Assembly: GCF_010682065.1 (NCBI RefSeq)
Contig: NZ_JAAGWG010000024.1
Location: forward strand, 1 to 64,000
Direction of reading: 5' to 3'
DNA from: Blastococcus saxobsidens
Lineage (GTDB): Bacteria > Actinomycetota > Actinomycetes > Mycobacteriales > Geodermatophilaceae
DNA length: 64,000 nt
Shown here: positions 23,934 to 34,038 of the stretch, in pieces
Position numbering within the stretch: the stretch's first letter is position 1
Layout of the letters: the number at the start of each line of letters is the position of its first letter
The notes under the pieces: generated by a model
Databases searched by the model: none
Told to the model about the DNA's origin: nothing
Seen by the model: the letters and a program-made list of their open reading frames with translations, nothing else
Program-made: the position numbers and the translations under genes

Positions 23934-25691
23934 GTGACGATTGCACCGGCGCCCATCGTGAGTCGGCCGAGCCCGGCTCATGTGGTCGAGAAGGGGTCGC
24001 GGCTGTCGAATCTGCTGCGGACCACCGACCACAAGACCATCGGTCTGATGTACATGACGACGTCGTTCGTGTACTTCATCCTGGGCGGGCTTATGGCCAT
24101 GCTCATGCGCGGGGAGCTGGGCCGTCCGGGCCTGCAGTTCCTCTCGCCCGAGCAGTACAACCAGCTGGTCACCATGCACGGCACGGTCATGTTGCTGATG
24201 TTCGCGACGCCGCTGTTCTTCGCGTTCGCGAACCTGATCATGCCGCTGCAGATCGGTGCGCCCGACGTCGCCTTCCCGCGGCTGAACGCGTTCTCGTTCT
24301 GGCTGTTCTTCTTCGGCAGCCTGATCGCGGTGTCAGGCTTCCTGACGCCGGGTGGCGCCGCCGATTTCGGCTGGTACGCCTACGCACCGCTGTCCAACGG
24401 CGTGCACTCGCCCGGCCCTGGGGCGAGCCTGTGGTTCGCCGGCCTGGCCGTCAGCGGTCTGGGCACGATCCTCGGAGCGGTCAACTTCATCGCCACGATC
24501 GTCTGCCTCCGGGCGCCGGGCATGACGCTGTTCCGGATGCCGATCTTCGTCTGGAACACGCTGATCACCAGCGTGCTCGTCCTCTTCGCGTTCCCGATCC
24601 TGACCGCCGCGATCTTCGGCATGCTGGCCGACCGTCACCTCGGCGCCCTCATCTTCTCGGATGAGAATGGCGGGCCCATGCTGTGGCAGCACCTGTTCTG
24701 GTTCTTCGGGCACCCCGAGGTCTACATCATCGCGCTGCCGTTCTTCGGCATCATCACCGAGATCATCCCGGTCTTCTCCCGCAAGCCACTGTTCGGCTAC
24801 AAGGGCATGGTCTTCGCGACCTGCTCCATCGCTGCGCTCTCCGTCGCCGTGTGGGCGCACCACATGTACGCCACCGGCGCGGTGCTGCTGCCGTTCTTCG
24901 CCTTCCTGACGTACCTGATCGCCGTGCCCACCGGCATCAAGTTCTTCAACTGGATCGGCACCATGTGGCGCGGGCAGCTCACCTTCGAGACGCCCATGCT
25001 GTTCGCCGTCGGGTTCCTGGTCACCTTCCTCCTCGGCGGTCTCACCGGCGTGCTGCTGGCCAGCCCGCCGCTGGACTGGCAGCTCAACGACAGCTACTTC
25101 GTCGTCGCGCACTTCCACTACGTGGTCTTCGGCACCGTCGTCTTCGCCGCCTACGCCGGCATCTACTTCTGGTTCCCGAAGATGTGCGGCCGGATGATGG
25201 ACGAGCGACTGGGCAAGCTGCAGTTCTGGCTGACCTTCATCGGCTTCCACGGCACGTTCCTCGTGCAGCACTGGGTCGGGTCCCAGGGCATGCCGCGCAG
25301 GTACGTGGACTACCTCGCGACCGACAACTTCACGACCCTGAACATGATTTCGACGATCTTCTCGTTCGTCCTCGGCGCCTCGGTCATCCCGTTCATCTAC
25401 AACGTGGTGAAGTCCTGGAAGTACGGGAAGCTCGCACTCCGTGACGATCCGTGGGGCCACGGCAACTCTCTGGAGTGGGCGACGTCGTCCCCGCCGCCGC
25501 GGCACAATTTCGTGGAGATCCCGAAGATCCGGTCGGAACGTCCGGCGTTCGAGGCGCACTACCCGCACCTCATCGAGCGGCTGCAGGACGAGGCGCACGC
25601 CGGCAAGCGGCACGCGCCCTACGCCGGTGTCAGCGAGCTCGGTGGGACCGCCGGTCGCCGGCAGGGTCCGAACGACCCCGACCCGACCTGA
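23934..25691 (+). CDS. ctaD: Cytochrome c oxidase subunit I (aa3 type)
   Basis: 585 residues, about 12 membrane helices. Heme a ligand His is in [11 protein letters not shown]. CuB site and Tyr crosslink are in [14 protein letters not shown], the CuB pair in WAHHMYATG, and heme a3/a His in [11 protein letters not shown]. It reduces O2 and pumps protons in the aerobic chain. GTG at 23934 lies 7 nt past TAAGCT (23921-23926), so the message may be leaderless. The next gene is serB, the same order as ctaD-serB2 in Mycobacterium tuberculosis. A CtaG-like assembly gene lies upstream. Confidence 0.97.
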   Translation: MTIAPAPIVSRPSPAHVVEKGSRLSNLLRTTDHKTIGLMYMTTSFVYFILGGLMAMLMRGELGRPGLQFLSPEQYNQLVTMHGTVMLLMFATPLFFAFANLIMPLQIGAPDVAFPRLNAFSFWLFFFGSLIAVSGFLTPGGAADFGWYAYAPLSNGVHSPGPGASLWFAGLAVSGLGTILGAVNFIATIVCLRAPGMTLFRMPIFVWNTLITSVLVLFAFPILTAAIFGMLADRHLGALIFSDENGGPMLWQHLFWFFGHPEVYIIALPFFGIITEIIPVFSRKPLFGYKGMVFATCSIAALSVAVWAHHMYATGAVLLPFFAFLTYLIAVPTGIKFFNWIGTMWRGQLTFETPMLFAVGFLVTFLLGGLTGVLLASPPLDWQLNDSYFVVAHFHYVVFGTVVFAAYAGIYFWFPKMCGRMMDERLGKLQFWLTFIGFHGTFLVQHWVGSQGMPRRYVDYLATDNFTTLNMISTIFSFVLGASVIPFIYNVVKSWKYGKLALRDDPWGHGNSLEWATSSPPPRHNFVEIPKIRSERPAFEAHYPHLIERLQDEAHAGKRHAPYAGVSELGGTAGRRQGPNDPDPT

Positions 25692-25717
25692 TCGCCGAGT
25701 TCCGGCGCTGATCGGCA

Positions 25718-25748
25718 GAGGCCCAGAACCGTTCCGGTTCTGGGCCTC
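25718..25748 (+). terminator. Hairpin terminator after ctaD
   Basis: A perfect 14-bp stem with a 3-nt loop, 27 nt after the ctaD stop and 38 nt before serB, so serB needs its own promoter (CACGAT at 25774-25779). Confidence 0.85.
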
Positions 25749-25785
25749 TCCCGTCGTGCGAGGAGCGGTCAGGCACGATGGCGCC

Positions 25786-27051
25786 GTGTCGCCCGACCCC
25801 ACGCCCCGCCAGCCGTCGGCCCTCGGAGCCGGGACGGCGCGCGCCGTGCTCACCGTCACCGGCGCCGACCGTCCCGGGGTGACCGCGCAGCTGTTCGGCG
25901 CGCTGTCCGCGGTCACCGACGACAGCCCCGTGGTGGAGGTCCTCGACGTCGAGCAGGTGGTCGTGCACGGGCACCTGGTCCTCGGCGTGGTCGTGGGGGC
26001 GCTGGCCGCCGACGGTCGCCCGCCGGTGGGAGAAGCGGCCCTGCTGGGCCACCTGGCACGCGTGGCCGGTGAGGTGGAGTCCGCGGTGGGGGTCCAGGTG
26101 ACGGTGGAGTCGGCCGGTGGAGCCGCACCCGCACCGGTCCCGGTGGGGCGGCCGCACCATGTGATCGTGCTGGGCCGGCCGGTCCCGCCCGAGGCCGTGG
26201 CCGGTGCGGCCCGCGCCGTCGCCGGCATCGGCGGCAACATCGACGCGATCCGTCGGCTGTCGGACTACCCGGTCACCAGCTTCGAGCTCACCGTCTCCGG
26301 GGCCGAGTCGACCGCCCTGCGCACCGCACTGGGGTCCGTGGCCGCCTCGACCGGGGCCGACATCGCCGTCGAGCAGGTGGGGGTGGCCCGGCGCAGCAAG
26401 CGGCTGATCGTGCTGGACGTCGACTCGACCCTGGTGCGGGGCGAGGTCATCGACGAGCTGGCGGCCCGTGCGGGGCGGGCGGCGGAGGTCGCCCGCATCA
26501 CCGCCGCGGCGATGAACGGTGAGCTGGACTTCGCCGAGTCGCTCCGCGCCCGGGTCGCGGTGCTGGCCGGCCTGCCCGAGGAGGTCCTGGACGAGGTGCG
26601 CGAGCACCTGGTGCTGACCCCGGGGGCGCGCACCCTGATCCGGACGCTCCAACGGCTCGGCTTCCGGTGCGGCATCGTCAGCGGCGGCTTCACCCAGATC
26701 ACCGACCCGCTGGCCGAGAGCCTGGGCCTGGACTTCGCGGCGGCCAACACGCTGGAGGTCGTCGACGGGCGGCTCACCGGTGGCCTGGTGGGAGAGATCG
26801 TCGACCGGCCGGGGAAGGCGCGGGCGCTGGCCCGGTTCGCCGAGCAGTACGGCATCCCGCTGGACCAGACGGTGGCCGTCGGCGACGGCGCGAACGACCT
26901 GGACATGCTCAACACCGCGGGCCTGGGCATCGCCTTCAACGCCAAGCCGTTCGTGCGCGAGCAGGCGCACACCGCGCTCAACCAGCCCTACCTGGACGCC
27001 GTCCTGCAGGTCCTGGGCTTCACCCGCGACGAGGTCATCGACGCGGTGTGA
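25786..27051 (+). CDS. serB: Phosphoserine phosphatase with tandem ACT domains
   Basis: 421 residues, the length of mycobacterial SerB2. Two ACT domains occupy ~1-190 (AVLTVTGADRPGVTAQLFGAL; IVLGRPVPPEAVAGAARAVAGIGGNIDAI). The HAD phosphatase core has the nucleophile motif LDVDSTLVRGEVIDEL, the SGGF motif and the acidic GDGANDLDML. It converts phosphoserine to serine, the last step of serine synthesis, and ACT domains allow serine feedback. GTG at 25786 is placed six nt after CACGAT, consistent with leaderless initiation. Phosphoserine is also the substrate of CysM encoded 4 kb away. Confidence 0.96.
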   Translation: MSPDPTPRQPSALGAGTARAVLTVTGADRPGVTAQLFGALSAVTDDSPVVEVLDVEQVVVHGHLVLGVVVGALAADGRPPVGEAALLGHLARVAGEVESAVGVQVTVESAGGAAPAPVPVGRPHHVIVLGRPVPPEAVAGAARAVAGIGGNIDAIRRLSDYPVTSFELTVSGAESTALRTALGSVAASTGADIAVEQVGVARRSKRLIVLDVDSTLVRGEVIDELAARAGRAAEVARITAAAMNGELDFAESLRARVAVLAGLPEEVLDEVREHLVLTPGARTLIRTLQRLGFRCGIVSGGFTQITDPLAESLGLDFAAANTLEVVDGRLTGGLVGEIVDRPGKARALARFAEQYGIPLDQTVAVGDGANDLDMLNTAGLGIAFNAKPFVREQAHTALNQPYLDAVLQVLGFTRDEVIDAV

Positions 27052-27062
27052 TCTGTGTGATC

Positions 27063-27090
27063 CGTCGTCCTCCGGACGACACCGCGGCCA
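27063..27090 (+). repeat. Dispersed 28-bp intergenic repeat, copy 1
   Basis: A 28-bp sequence containing the hairpin GTCGTCC-TCC-GGACGAC and then ACCGCGGCCA recurs identically, inverted, at 59252-59279. It begins 11 nt after the serB stop. Similarity continues weakly (CCGTCCCCC versus CCGTTCCCC). See the finding on this repeat. Confidence 0.7.
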
Positions 27091-27122
27091 GGTGCCGTCC
27101 CCCGACCGATGAGCCGCTTCGT

Positions 27123-27160
27123 CACGCCTGCGCGGGGCCCTTCGGGCCCCACTCGGCGTG
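27123..27160. terminator. Bidirectional terminator between serB and pncA
   Basis: The inner stem GGGGCCC-TTC-GGGCCCC lies within an outer CACGCC/GGCGTG pairing, between two convergent stops (27051 and 27165). Confidence 0.7.
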
Positions 27161-27164
27161 ATCC

Positions 27165-27737
27165 CTAGCCTCGAGTGCCGTGCACCGTGCCTTGCATCTC
27201 GACGCCGGCCGTCCGCAGCTGGTCCAGGGCGGCCTCGACCGTGGCCTCGGCGACGCCGGCGGTGAGCGGCAGCAGCACCCGGGTGGCGAAGCCGTGGGCG
27301 ACGGCGTCCAGCGCGGTGGCCCGCACGCAGTGGTCGGTGGCGATGCCGACGACGTCCACGGCGTCCACCTCGCGGGCCCGCAGCCAGTCGGCGAGCGACG
27401 TGCCGTCCGACGTGCCCTCGAACCCGGAGTAGGCGGCGGCGTACTCGCCCTTGTCGAACACCGCCTCGATCGGGCCGCGGTCCAGCGCCGGGTGCAGCTC
27501 CACCCCGTCGGTGCCGACGACGCAGTGCGCCGGCCACGTCTCGACGAAATCCGGTGCCTGCGCGAAGTGCCGGCCCGGGTCGATGTGGTGGTCGCGGGTG
27601 GCCACGACGTGGTCGTAGCCGGCCGTGCGCACGTGCTCGGTGACGGCGGCTGCGACGGCCGTGCCTCCGGCCACCGCGAGGCTCCCGCCCTCGCAAAAGT
27701 CGTTCTGGACGTCGACGACGATCAGCGCGCGTGACAT
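27165..27737 (-). CDS. pncA: Nicotinamidase
   Basis: 190 residues of the cysteine hydrolase fold. The triad is Asp9 (VVDVQNDF), Lys96 (FDKGEY) and Cys137 (ATDHCVRAT). Metal-site residues are in TRDHHIDPGRHF. It converts nicotinamide to nicotinate for NAD salvage; in mycobacteria the same enzyme activates pyrazinamide. ATG at 27737 has a GGAGG site. It lies 14 nt downstream of pncB on the same strand, so the two consecutive Preiss-Handler salvage steps are co-transcribed. Confidence 0.95.
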   Translation of the reverse strand: MSRALIVVDVQNDFCEGGSLAVAGGTAVAAAVTEHVRTAGYDHVVATRDHHIDPGRHFAQAPDFVETWPAHCVVGTDGVELHPALDRGPIEAVFDKGEYAAAYSGFEGTSDGTSLADWLRAREVDAVDVVGIATDHCVRATALDAVAHGFATRVLLPLTAGVAEATVEAALDQLRTAGVEMQGTVHGTRG

Positions 27738-27751
27738 GGCGGTCCTCCGGC

Positions 27752-29035
27752 TCAGGTGGTCAGGGTCTCGAGGGCGGGCTCGCCGCGGGACAGCGCCCAC
27801 GCCTCTGCGGGAAGGGCGTGGCGCACCCGGGCGTGGTGCTCCCTGGCGGTGCGCAGCGCATCGGCGGGGGAGGCGGGCGCGCACAGCTCGCCGGCGCGCA
27901 CCAGCGGGACCACGAGGTCACGGTCACCGCTGCGCGGCTCGATCGGCGCGCTGCTCACCACCTCCGCGGTCGCGGTGCCGTCGGCGGCGTGCCGGCGGAC
28001 CGCGGACTTCCGCCCGCCGACGGAGTTCTTGCCCTCCGACCGCTTGGCCACCGGCACGCCGTCCCGTTCGACGAGCTTGTAGACCATCCCGGCCGTCGGC
28101 GCCCCCGAACCGGTCACCAGGGAGGTGCCCACGCCGTAGCCGTCGACCGGCGCGGCCATGAGCCCGGCGATGGCGTACTCGTCCAGGTCGCTGGTCACGA
28201 TGACCCGGGTCCTCCTCGCGCCCAGGGAGTCCAGCAGCTCCCGGGCGCGGGCGGCCAGGGTCGGCAGGTCACCGGAGTCCAGCCGGATGCCACCGAGCTC
28301 CGGGCCGGCCACCTCGACGGCGGTGCGGATCCCCTGCTCCACGTCGTAGGTGTCGACGAGCAGGGTGGTGCCCACGCCGAGGGTGTCGATCTGGGCGCGG
28401 AACGCGGCCCGCTCGTCGTCGTGCAGCAGGGTGAACGCGTGCGCGCTGGTGCCGGTGGTGGGGACGCCGTACCGGCGACCGGCCTCCAGGTTGGAGCTGG
28501 CGCCGAAGCCGACCAGGTGGGCGGCGCGCGCCGCGGCCACCGCGGCCTCCTCGTGCGTGCGGCGGGAGCCCATCTCGATGCACGGCCGCTCGCACGCGGC
28601 GGCCACCATGCGCGCCGCCGCCGACGCGATCGCCGAGTCGTGGTTGAGGATCGACAGCGCCAGGGTCTCCAGCAGCACCCCCTCCGCGAAGGAGGCCCGC
28701 ACCGTGAGCACGGGGGAGCCGGGGAAGAAGAGCTCGCCCTCGGCGTAGCCGTCGATGTCGCCGGAGAACCGGAAGTCGGCCAGCCAGCCCAGGAGCCGCT
28801 CGTCGGTCAGACCCTGCGCGCGCAGCGCGGTGAGCTCCCCGTCGCCGAAGCGGAAGCCGGGTAGCGCCTCCAGGAGCCGCCCGGTGCCGGCCAGCACGCC
28901 GTAGCGGCGGCCGTGGGGGAGCCGGCGGGCGAAGACCTCGAACACGCAGTCCCGGGCCGCGGTGCCGTCGGCGAGCGCGGCTGCCAGCATCGTCAGCTCG
29001 TAGCGGTCGGTGAGCAGCGCGGTAGCCGTCGGCAT
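27752..29035 (-). CDS. pncB: Nicotinate phosphoribosyltransferase
   Basis: 427 residues. LLTDRYELTM at the N-terminus binds nicotinate; SILNHDSAIASAAARM, EMGSRRTHEEAA, GTSAHAFTLL (catalytic His) and GGIRLDSGDL are family motifs. The reaction makes nicotinate mononucleotide from nicotinate and PRPP, using ATP. ATG at 29035 is preceded by TACGCT with an 8-nt gap. It is divergent from clpS, just as pncB1 (Rv1330c) is in M. tuberculosis, and precedes pncA in the same operon. Confidence 0.95.
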   Translation of the reverse strand: MPTATALLTDRYELTMLAAALADGTAARDCVFEVFARRLPHGRRYGVLAGTGRLLEALPGFRFGDGELTALRAQGLTDERLLGWLADFRFSGDIDGYAEGELFFPGSPVLTVRASFAEGVLLETLALSILNHDSAIASAAARMVAAACERPCIEMGSRRTHEEAAVAAARAAHLVGFGASSNLEAGRRYGVPTTGTSAHAFTLLHDDERAAFRAQIDTLGVGTTLLVDTYDVEQGIRTAVEVAGPELGGIRLDSGDLPTLAARARELLDSLGARRTRVIVTSDLDEYAIAGLMAAPVDGYGVGTSLVTGSGAPTAGMVYKLVERDGVPVAKRSEGKNSVGGRKSAVRRHAADGTATAEVVSSAPIEPRSGDRDLVVPLVRAGELCAPASPADALRTAREHHARVRHALPAEAWALSRGEPALETLTT

Positions 29036-29094
29036 GGAACCGGAGCGTAGGCGGGCCGCCGTGCGCGGGCAGCGCCGCACCTTAAGCTGGACCC

Positions 29095-29391
29095 GTGGCC
29101 GGACCCATGGCGCCGACATGGACGCCCGAGAGCACCGTCGAGGAGCGCAGCGACCTCGACCGTCCGTGGGTGACGATCGTCTGGGACGACCCGGTGAACC
29201 TCATGACCTACGTGACCTTCGTGCTGCAGGAGCTGTTCGGCTACGACGAGCCGACGGCGACCGCGCTCATGCTCGAGGTGCACCACGAAGGCCGCGCCAT
29301 CGTCAGCTCCGGGCCGCGCGAGCGGATGGAGCACGACACCAGCCGGCTGCACGCCTACGGGCTGTGGGCCACGTACCAGATGGACTCATGA
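29095..29391 (+). CDS. clpS: ATP-dependent Clp protease adaptor ClpS
   Basis: 98 residues. The N-degron-binding core [42 protein letters not shown] is intact, including the Asp-Asp-Pro-Val-Asn turn. ClpS delivers proteins with destabilising N-terminal residues to ClpA/ClpC-ClpP. The GTG at 29095 lies 6 nt after TAAGCT, so initiation is probably leaderless; an internal ATG at 29107 is the alternative. Conserved order with the DUF2017 gene and mec-cysO-cysM. Confidence 0.95.
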   Translation: MAGPMAPTWTPESTVEERSDLDRPWVTIVWDDPVNLMTYVTFVLQELFGYDEPTATALMLEVHHEGRAIVSSGPRERMEHDTSRLHAYGLWATYQMDS

Positions 29392-29452
29392 CGCGGCAGC
29401 CGAGCGGGGTGCGGTGGGGAGCCGAGACGGCGGTTGCCGGCGGAGGAGGGTC

Positions 29453-29950
29453 ATGAAGCCGTTCCGTGCCCGCGGGGGCCGGCTGGTCGCCCGTCTGGAC
29501 CGCGCCGAGGCGGGCATCGTCGGGCTGCTGCTGGACCAGCTGGAGCAGCTGCTGGCCGCCGACGCCACCGATGTCGCCGACGACCCCGTGCTGGGGCGGC
29601 TGTTCCCGGCCGGGCACCGCTCCGACCGCGACATCGCCGAGGACTACCGGGGCCTGACCGAGGAGTCGTTGCGCAGCGGCAAGGCCGACGACCTGGCCAT
29701 GGTGCGGGCCACGCTGCCGGCCGACGGGGGAGAGGTGCGGCTGGACACCGACCAGGCCGGCGCCTGGCTGCGCACCAGCAACGACCTGCGGCTGGCGCTG
29801 GGCACGCGGCTGGACATCGGCGAGGACACCGAACCGCCGGAGGAGATCGTCGACGAGGCCGACCACCAGCTGGCGGTCTACTACTGGCTCACCGCCGTGC
29901 AGGGCTCGCTCGTCGACGCACTGGTCGCCGCTCGAGCCGGCCGAAGGTGA
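29453..29950 (+). CDS. DUF2017 protein
   Basis: 165 residues matching DUF2017, an acidic helical protein nearly always found between clpS and the mec/cysO genes in actinobacteria. Visible blocks are AGIVGLLLDQLEQLL, DPVLGRLFPAGHRSD, DDLAMVRATLP and DHQLAVYYWLTAVQGSLVDAL. No catalytic motif is seen. Its constant position suggests a link to ClpS-dependent proteolysis or cysteine supply, untested here. ATG at 29453 has a strong GGAGGAGG site. Its last 62 nt overlap the opposite-strand membrane gene. Confidence 0.9.
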   Translation: MKPFRARGGRLVARLDRAEAGIVGLLLDQLEQLLAADATDVADDPVLGRLFPAGHRSDRDIAEDYRGLTEESLRSGKADDLAMVRATLPADGGEVRLDTDQAGAWLRTSNDLRLALGTRLDIGEDTEPPEEIVDEADHQLAVYYWLTAVQGSLVDALVAARAGRR

Positions 29951-30242
29951 GCAGGGCCAGCGCGGCCATCAGCAGGTCGAGGACGAACAGCACGTAGACC
30001 ATGCCGTGCAGCTCGACGCCCACGACCAGGGCGCCGATCGTCGACAGCAGCACCACGGCCGAGACGACCAGCAGCAGCAGCAGGAGCAGCGAGCGCAGCA
30101 GCACGATCGTGACGACCGAGGCGCGGTCGCCCGGTTCCGCGGCGTTGTACCCGCGGTGCCGGAAGAGCCCCTTGCCCCCGAGGACGAGGGCGGGCAGCGC
30201 CAGCAGCACGACGCCGGCGATCAGCAACGAGGGGACCCACAC
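29889..30242 (-). CDS. Small three-span membrane protein
   Basis: 117 residues with three hydrophobic segments (WVPSLLIAGVVLLALPALVL; VVTIVLLRSLLLLLLLVVSA; GMVYVLFVLDLLMAALALL) and a basic C-tail RLERRPVRRRASPARR. I take GTG at 30242 as start because TACGGT lies 7 nt upstream, as in other leaderless genes here. The frame continues further upstream without a convincing start. It overlaps DUF2017 by 62 nt at the 3' ends. Function unknown. Confidence 0.6.
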   Translation of the reverse strand: MWVPSLLIAGVVLLALPALVLGGKGLFRHRGYNAAEPGDRASVVTIVLLRSLLLLLLLVVSAVVLLSTIGALVVGVELHGMVYVLFVLDLLMAALALLTFGRLERRPVRRRASPARR

Positions 30243-30347
30243 GACGGCGACCGTATCGCTCGTCGCCGCTCGGCCCTGATGCAGGGACCCGGCCGCGAGC
30301 TTGCGAGGGGTCGGGGGGCAGCAGGGTCCTTCTACTAGACTGGCGGC

Positions 30348-30833
30348 GTGCTGCGCATCGACCGCGCGACCTACGACGCCATCGTGGCCCACGCCCGGAA
30401 GGACCACCCGGACGAGGCCTGTGGCGTCGTCGCCGGTCCCGAGGGAACCGATCGCCCCGAGCGCATCGTCCCGATGCTGAACGCGGCGCGCTCGCCGACG
30501 TTCTACGAGTTCGACAGCGGCGACCTGCTGGCCCTCTACCGCGACCTGGACGACCGGGATGAGTGGGCCGTGGTCGTCTACCACTCGCACACCGCCACCG
30601 AGGCCTACCCGTCGCGGACCGACGTCGGTTACGCCTCCGGCCCGGCCGCGGACCCGCGCACCCACTACGTCCTGGTGTCGACGCGCCACCACGGGCCGGA
30701 GACCGGTCTGGCCGGCGACGACGTCGAGTTCCGCAGCTACCGCATCGTCGACGGGGAGGTGTCGGAGGAGGAGGTCGAGATCGTCGAGACCCACCTGTTC
30801 GGGCACTCGCCGACGACAGTCGTCTACGACTGA
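30348..30833 (+). CDS. mec: Mec-type JAMM (Mov34/MPN) metallopeptidase
   Basis: 161 residues of the JAMM family. The catalytic Glu lies in HPDEACGVVAG and the zinc motif is VVVYHSHTATEAYPSRTDV (HxH...PSxxD). In M. tuberculosis the orthologue Rv1334 (Mec) cleaves the CysO-cysteine adduct to release cysteine and regenerate CysO. TAGACT six nt before the GTG gives a leaderless promoter. It is followed by cysO and cysM, although a hairpin separates it from cysO. Here the substrate tail is unusual because cysO itself encodes Gly-Gly-Cys. Confidence 0.93.
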   Translation: MLRIDRATYDAIVAHARKDHPDEACGVVAGPEGTDRPERIVPMLNAARSPTFYEFDSGDLLALYRDLDDRDEWAVVVYHSHTATEAYPSRTDVGYASGPAADPRTHYVLVSTRHHGPETGLAGDDVEFRSYRIVDGEVSEEEVEIVETHLFGHSPTTVVYD

Positions 30834-30846
30834 AGAAGCAGAAGGA

Positions 30847-30895
30847 CCCCGTCCTCCCCGCCCCTCGCACGCTCGGGGCGGTGCCCTGGACGGGG
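30847..30895 (+). terminator. Double-stem hairpin between mec and cysO
   Basis: CCCCGTCC pairs with GGACGGGG and, inside it, CCGCCCC pairs with GGGGCGG. It starts 14 nt after the mec stop. It may terminate or attenuate before cysO, whose start is 168 nt from the mec stop. Confidence 0.65.
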
Positions 30896-31000
30896 CCACC
30901 CGCGGAATGACCCGTCATGCGCGGGCGTTGCCCGGTCAGACGCACCACCGCTGCCTTCCGCAGCGCCCCCTCCATCCCACGTCCCGAGGAGAAGCACGCC

Positions 31001-32279
<1,279 letters not shown>

Positions 32280-32286
32280 GGGAGGA

Positions 32287-32336
32287 CCCCCTCGCCGCCA
32301 CCGGCCGCATCTTCGCGCCGGATCCCTCCGAGGGGG
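32287..32336 (+). terminator. Hairpin element after cysM
   Basis: CCCCCTCG (32287-32294) pairs with CGAGGGGG (32329-32336) around a 34-nt loop with weaker internal pairing. It starts 8 nt after the stop, like the other GARGGACCCC-type elements. A separate promoter for murI (TAGCCT at 32378) follows. Confidence 0.55.
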
Positions 32337-32393
32337 CCGTTCGTTCCCGCCACCACGCGGCCGTCGGAGGCGACGGCTAGCCTGACCGGCGAC

Positions 32394-33227
32394 ATGGGGA
32401 CGACGGCAGCCGGGCGCGGAGCAGACGCGCCGATCGGCATCTTCGACTCGGGCGTCGGTGGGCTCACCGTCGCCCGCGCCGTGCTGGACCAGTTGCCGAA
32501 CGAGGCGGTCCGCTACATCGGCGACACCGCGAACGGCCCCTACGGTCCGCTGCCCATCGCCGAGGTGCGCCGGCACTCGCTGGCGGTCATGGACGAGCTG
32601 GTCGACAGCGGCGTGAAGATGCTCGTCGTCGCGTGCAACTCGGCGAGCGCGGCCTCGCTGCGCGACGCGCGGGAGCGCTACGACGTGCCGATGGTCGAGG
32701 TGGTGCTCCCCGCCGTCCGCCGGGCGATCGCGGCCTCCCGCAGCGGCCGCATCGGCGTCATCGGCACGCAGGCCACCGTCACCAGCGGCGCCTACGACGA
32801 CGCGTTCGCCGCCGCTCCGCAGGTCGCCGTCACCTCCGCGGCCTGCCCGAGCTTCGTCGACTTCGTGGAGCGGGGCGTCACCAGCGGGCGCCAGCTCGTC
32901 GGCCTGGCGCAGTCCTACCTCGACCCGCTGCTCGCCGCCGGTGTCGACACCGTCGTCCTGGGCTGCACGCACTACCCCCTGCTCACCGGCGTGATCTCGC
33001 TGGTGATGGGCGACGACGTCACGCTCGTGTCGAGCGCCGAGGAGACGGCCAAGGACGTGTACCGGGTGCTCACCACCGCGGACCTGCTGCGCGAAGAGAC
33101 CGCCCCGCCGCCGGTGCACGCGTTCCTGGCCACCGGGGACCCCGAGCCGTTCGCCCGGCTCGGTCGGCGGTTCCTCGGGCCCGAGATCGGCTCGGTGCTG
33201 CAGGCGGGAACGGTGGGTGCCGCGTGA
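32394..33227 (+). CDS. murI: Glutamate racemase
   Basis: 277 residues. [17 protein letters not shown] is the hallmark start. The two catalytic cysteines are Cys81 (VVACNSAS) and Cys191 (LGCTHYPLL). It supplies D-glutamate for peptidoglycan. TAGCCT lies 10 nt before the ATG, leaving at most a few bases of leader. Its stop overlaps the start of the next gene by 4 nt (GTGA). In M. tuberculosis a rhomboid gene (Rv1337) separates cysM and murI; it is absent here. Confidence 0.96.
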   Translation: MGTTAAGRGADAPIGIFDSGVGGLTVARAVLDQLPNEAVRYIGDTANGPYGPLPIAEVRRHSLAVMDELVDSGVKMLVVACNSASAASLRDARERYDVPMVEVVLPAVRRAIAASRSGRIGVIGTQATVTSGAYDDAFAAAPQVAVTSAACPSFVDFVERGVTSGRQLVGLAQSYLDPLLAAGVDTVVLGCTHYPLLTGVISLVMGDDVTLVSSAEETAKDVYRVLTTADLLREETAPPPVHAFLATGDPEPFARLGRRFLGPEIGSVLQAGTVGAA

Positions 33228-33967
33228 AGCTGACCGTCATCGGCTGCTGCGGCAGCGGCCCGGGCCCCGACTCCCCGGCGTCCTGCTACCTGGTGGAGCA
33301 CAAGGGCTTCCGGCTGCTGCTGGACCTGGGCAACGGCGCCTTCGGGGCGCTGCAGGGGGTCGTCGACCCCGGATCGCTGGACGCTGTCTTCCTCTCCCAC
33401 CTGCACGCCGACCACTGCCTGGACGTGGCGCCGCTCGTCGTCTGGCACCGCTACTCGGGTCGCTCCCGCCGGTCGCTGGTGCCGCTGTACGCACCGGTCG
33501 GCGCCGAGCGACGCCTGGCGCTGGCCTACGACATGGACGGCGACGGGCTGACCGACGTCTTCGACTTCGTCCCGGTGGGCCCCGGAGCCCTGCGGATCGG
33601 CCCCTTCGAGGTCGAGCTGGCGCGCACGGCGCACCCCGTCGAGTGCTACGCCATCCGGCTCACCGCCGGCGGGCGGTCCCTCGTCTACACCGGCGACACC
33701 GGCCCCAGCGACCGGGTGGTGGAGCTGGCGCACGGCGCCGACGTCCTGCTGGCCGAGGCCGCGCACCCCGACAACGCGCCCGAACAGCCGCCGGGGCTGC
33801 ACCTGACCGGGCGGCAGGCCGCCCAGCACGCGGCCGCGGCGGGCGTCGGGCGGCTGCTGCTGACGCACGTGCCGGCCTGGGTCGACCACATCGGCCAGCT
33901 CTTCGCCGCCAGCTCCGTCTTCTCCGAGACCGAACTGGTGCAGCCGGGCGGGGTCTACGAGATCTGA
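33224..33967 (+). CDS. MBL-fold metallohydrolase (Rv1339-like)
   Basis: 247 residues of the metallo-beta-lactamase fold. Metal motifs are [32 protein letters not shown] and [11 protein letters not shown]. The position directly after murI matches M. tuberculosis Rv1339, reported as an atypical class II cAMP phosphodiesterase that also affects drug tolerance. A cAMP role here is therefore a reasonable inference, while RNase-Z-like activity remains possible. GTG at 33224 is coupled to the murI stop. Confidence 0.9.
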   Translation: MKLTVIGCCGSGPGPDSPASCYLVEHKGFRLLLDLGNGAFGALQGVVDPGSLDAVFLSHLHADHCLDVAPLVVWHRYSGRSRRSLVPLYAPVGAERRLALAYDMDGDGLTDVFDFVPVGPGALRIGPFEVELARTAHPVECYAIRLTAGGRSLVYTGDTGPSDRVVELAHGADVLLAEAAHPDNAPEQPPGLHLTGRQAAQHAAAAGVGRLLLTHVPAWVDHIGQLFAASSVFSETELVQPGGVYEI

Positions 33968-33974
33968 AGGAGGA

Positions 33975-33998
33975 CCTTCCTGCCCCCCTGCAGGAGGG
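33975..33998 (+). terminator. Short hairpin after the MBL-fold gene
   Basis: CCTTCCTGC pairs with GCAGGAGGG (one wobble), loop CCCCCT, 8 nt past the stop. Same GGAGGACC-type lead-in as the hairpins after the CDF and cysM genes. Confidence 0.6.
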
Positions 33999-34038
33999 CC
34001 GCTTGCCATGCGTCGGTCCGGGCGGCAGCGTGCACCTG

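Noticed and set aside
29889-30899. Full-length minus-strand frame of 336 codons
   Set aside because: Its first two thirds are antisense to mec. Only the C-terminal 117 residues have membrane helices and a plausible start at 30242.
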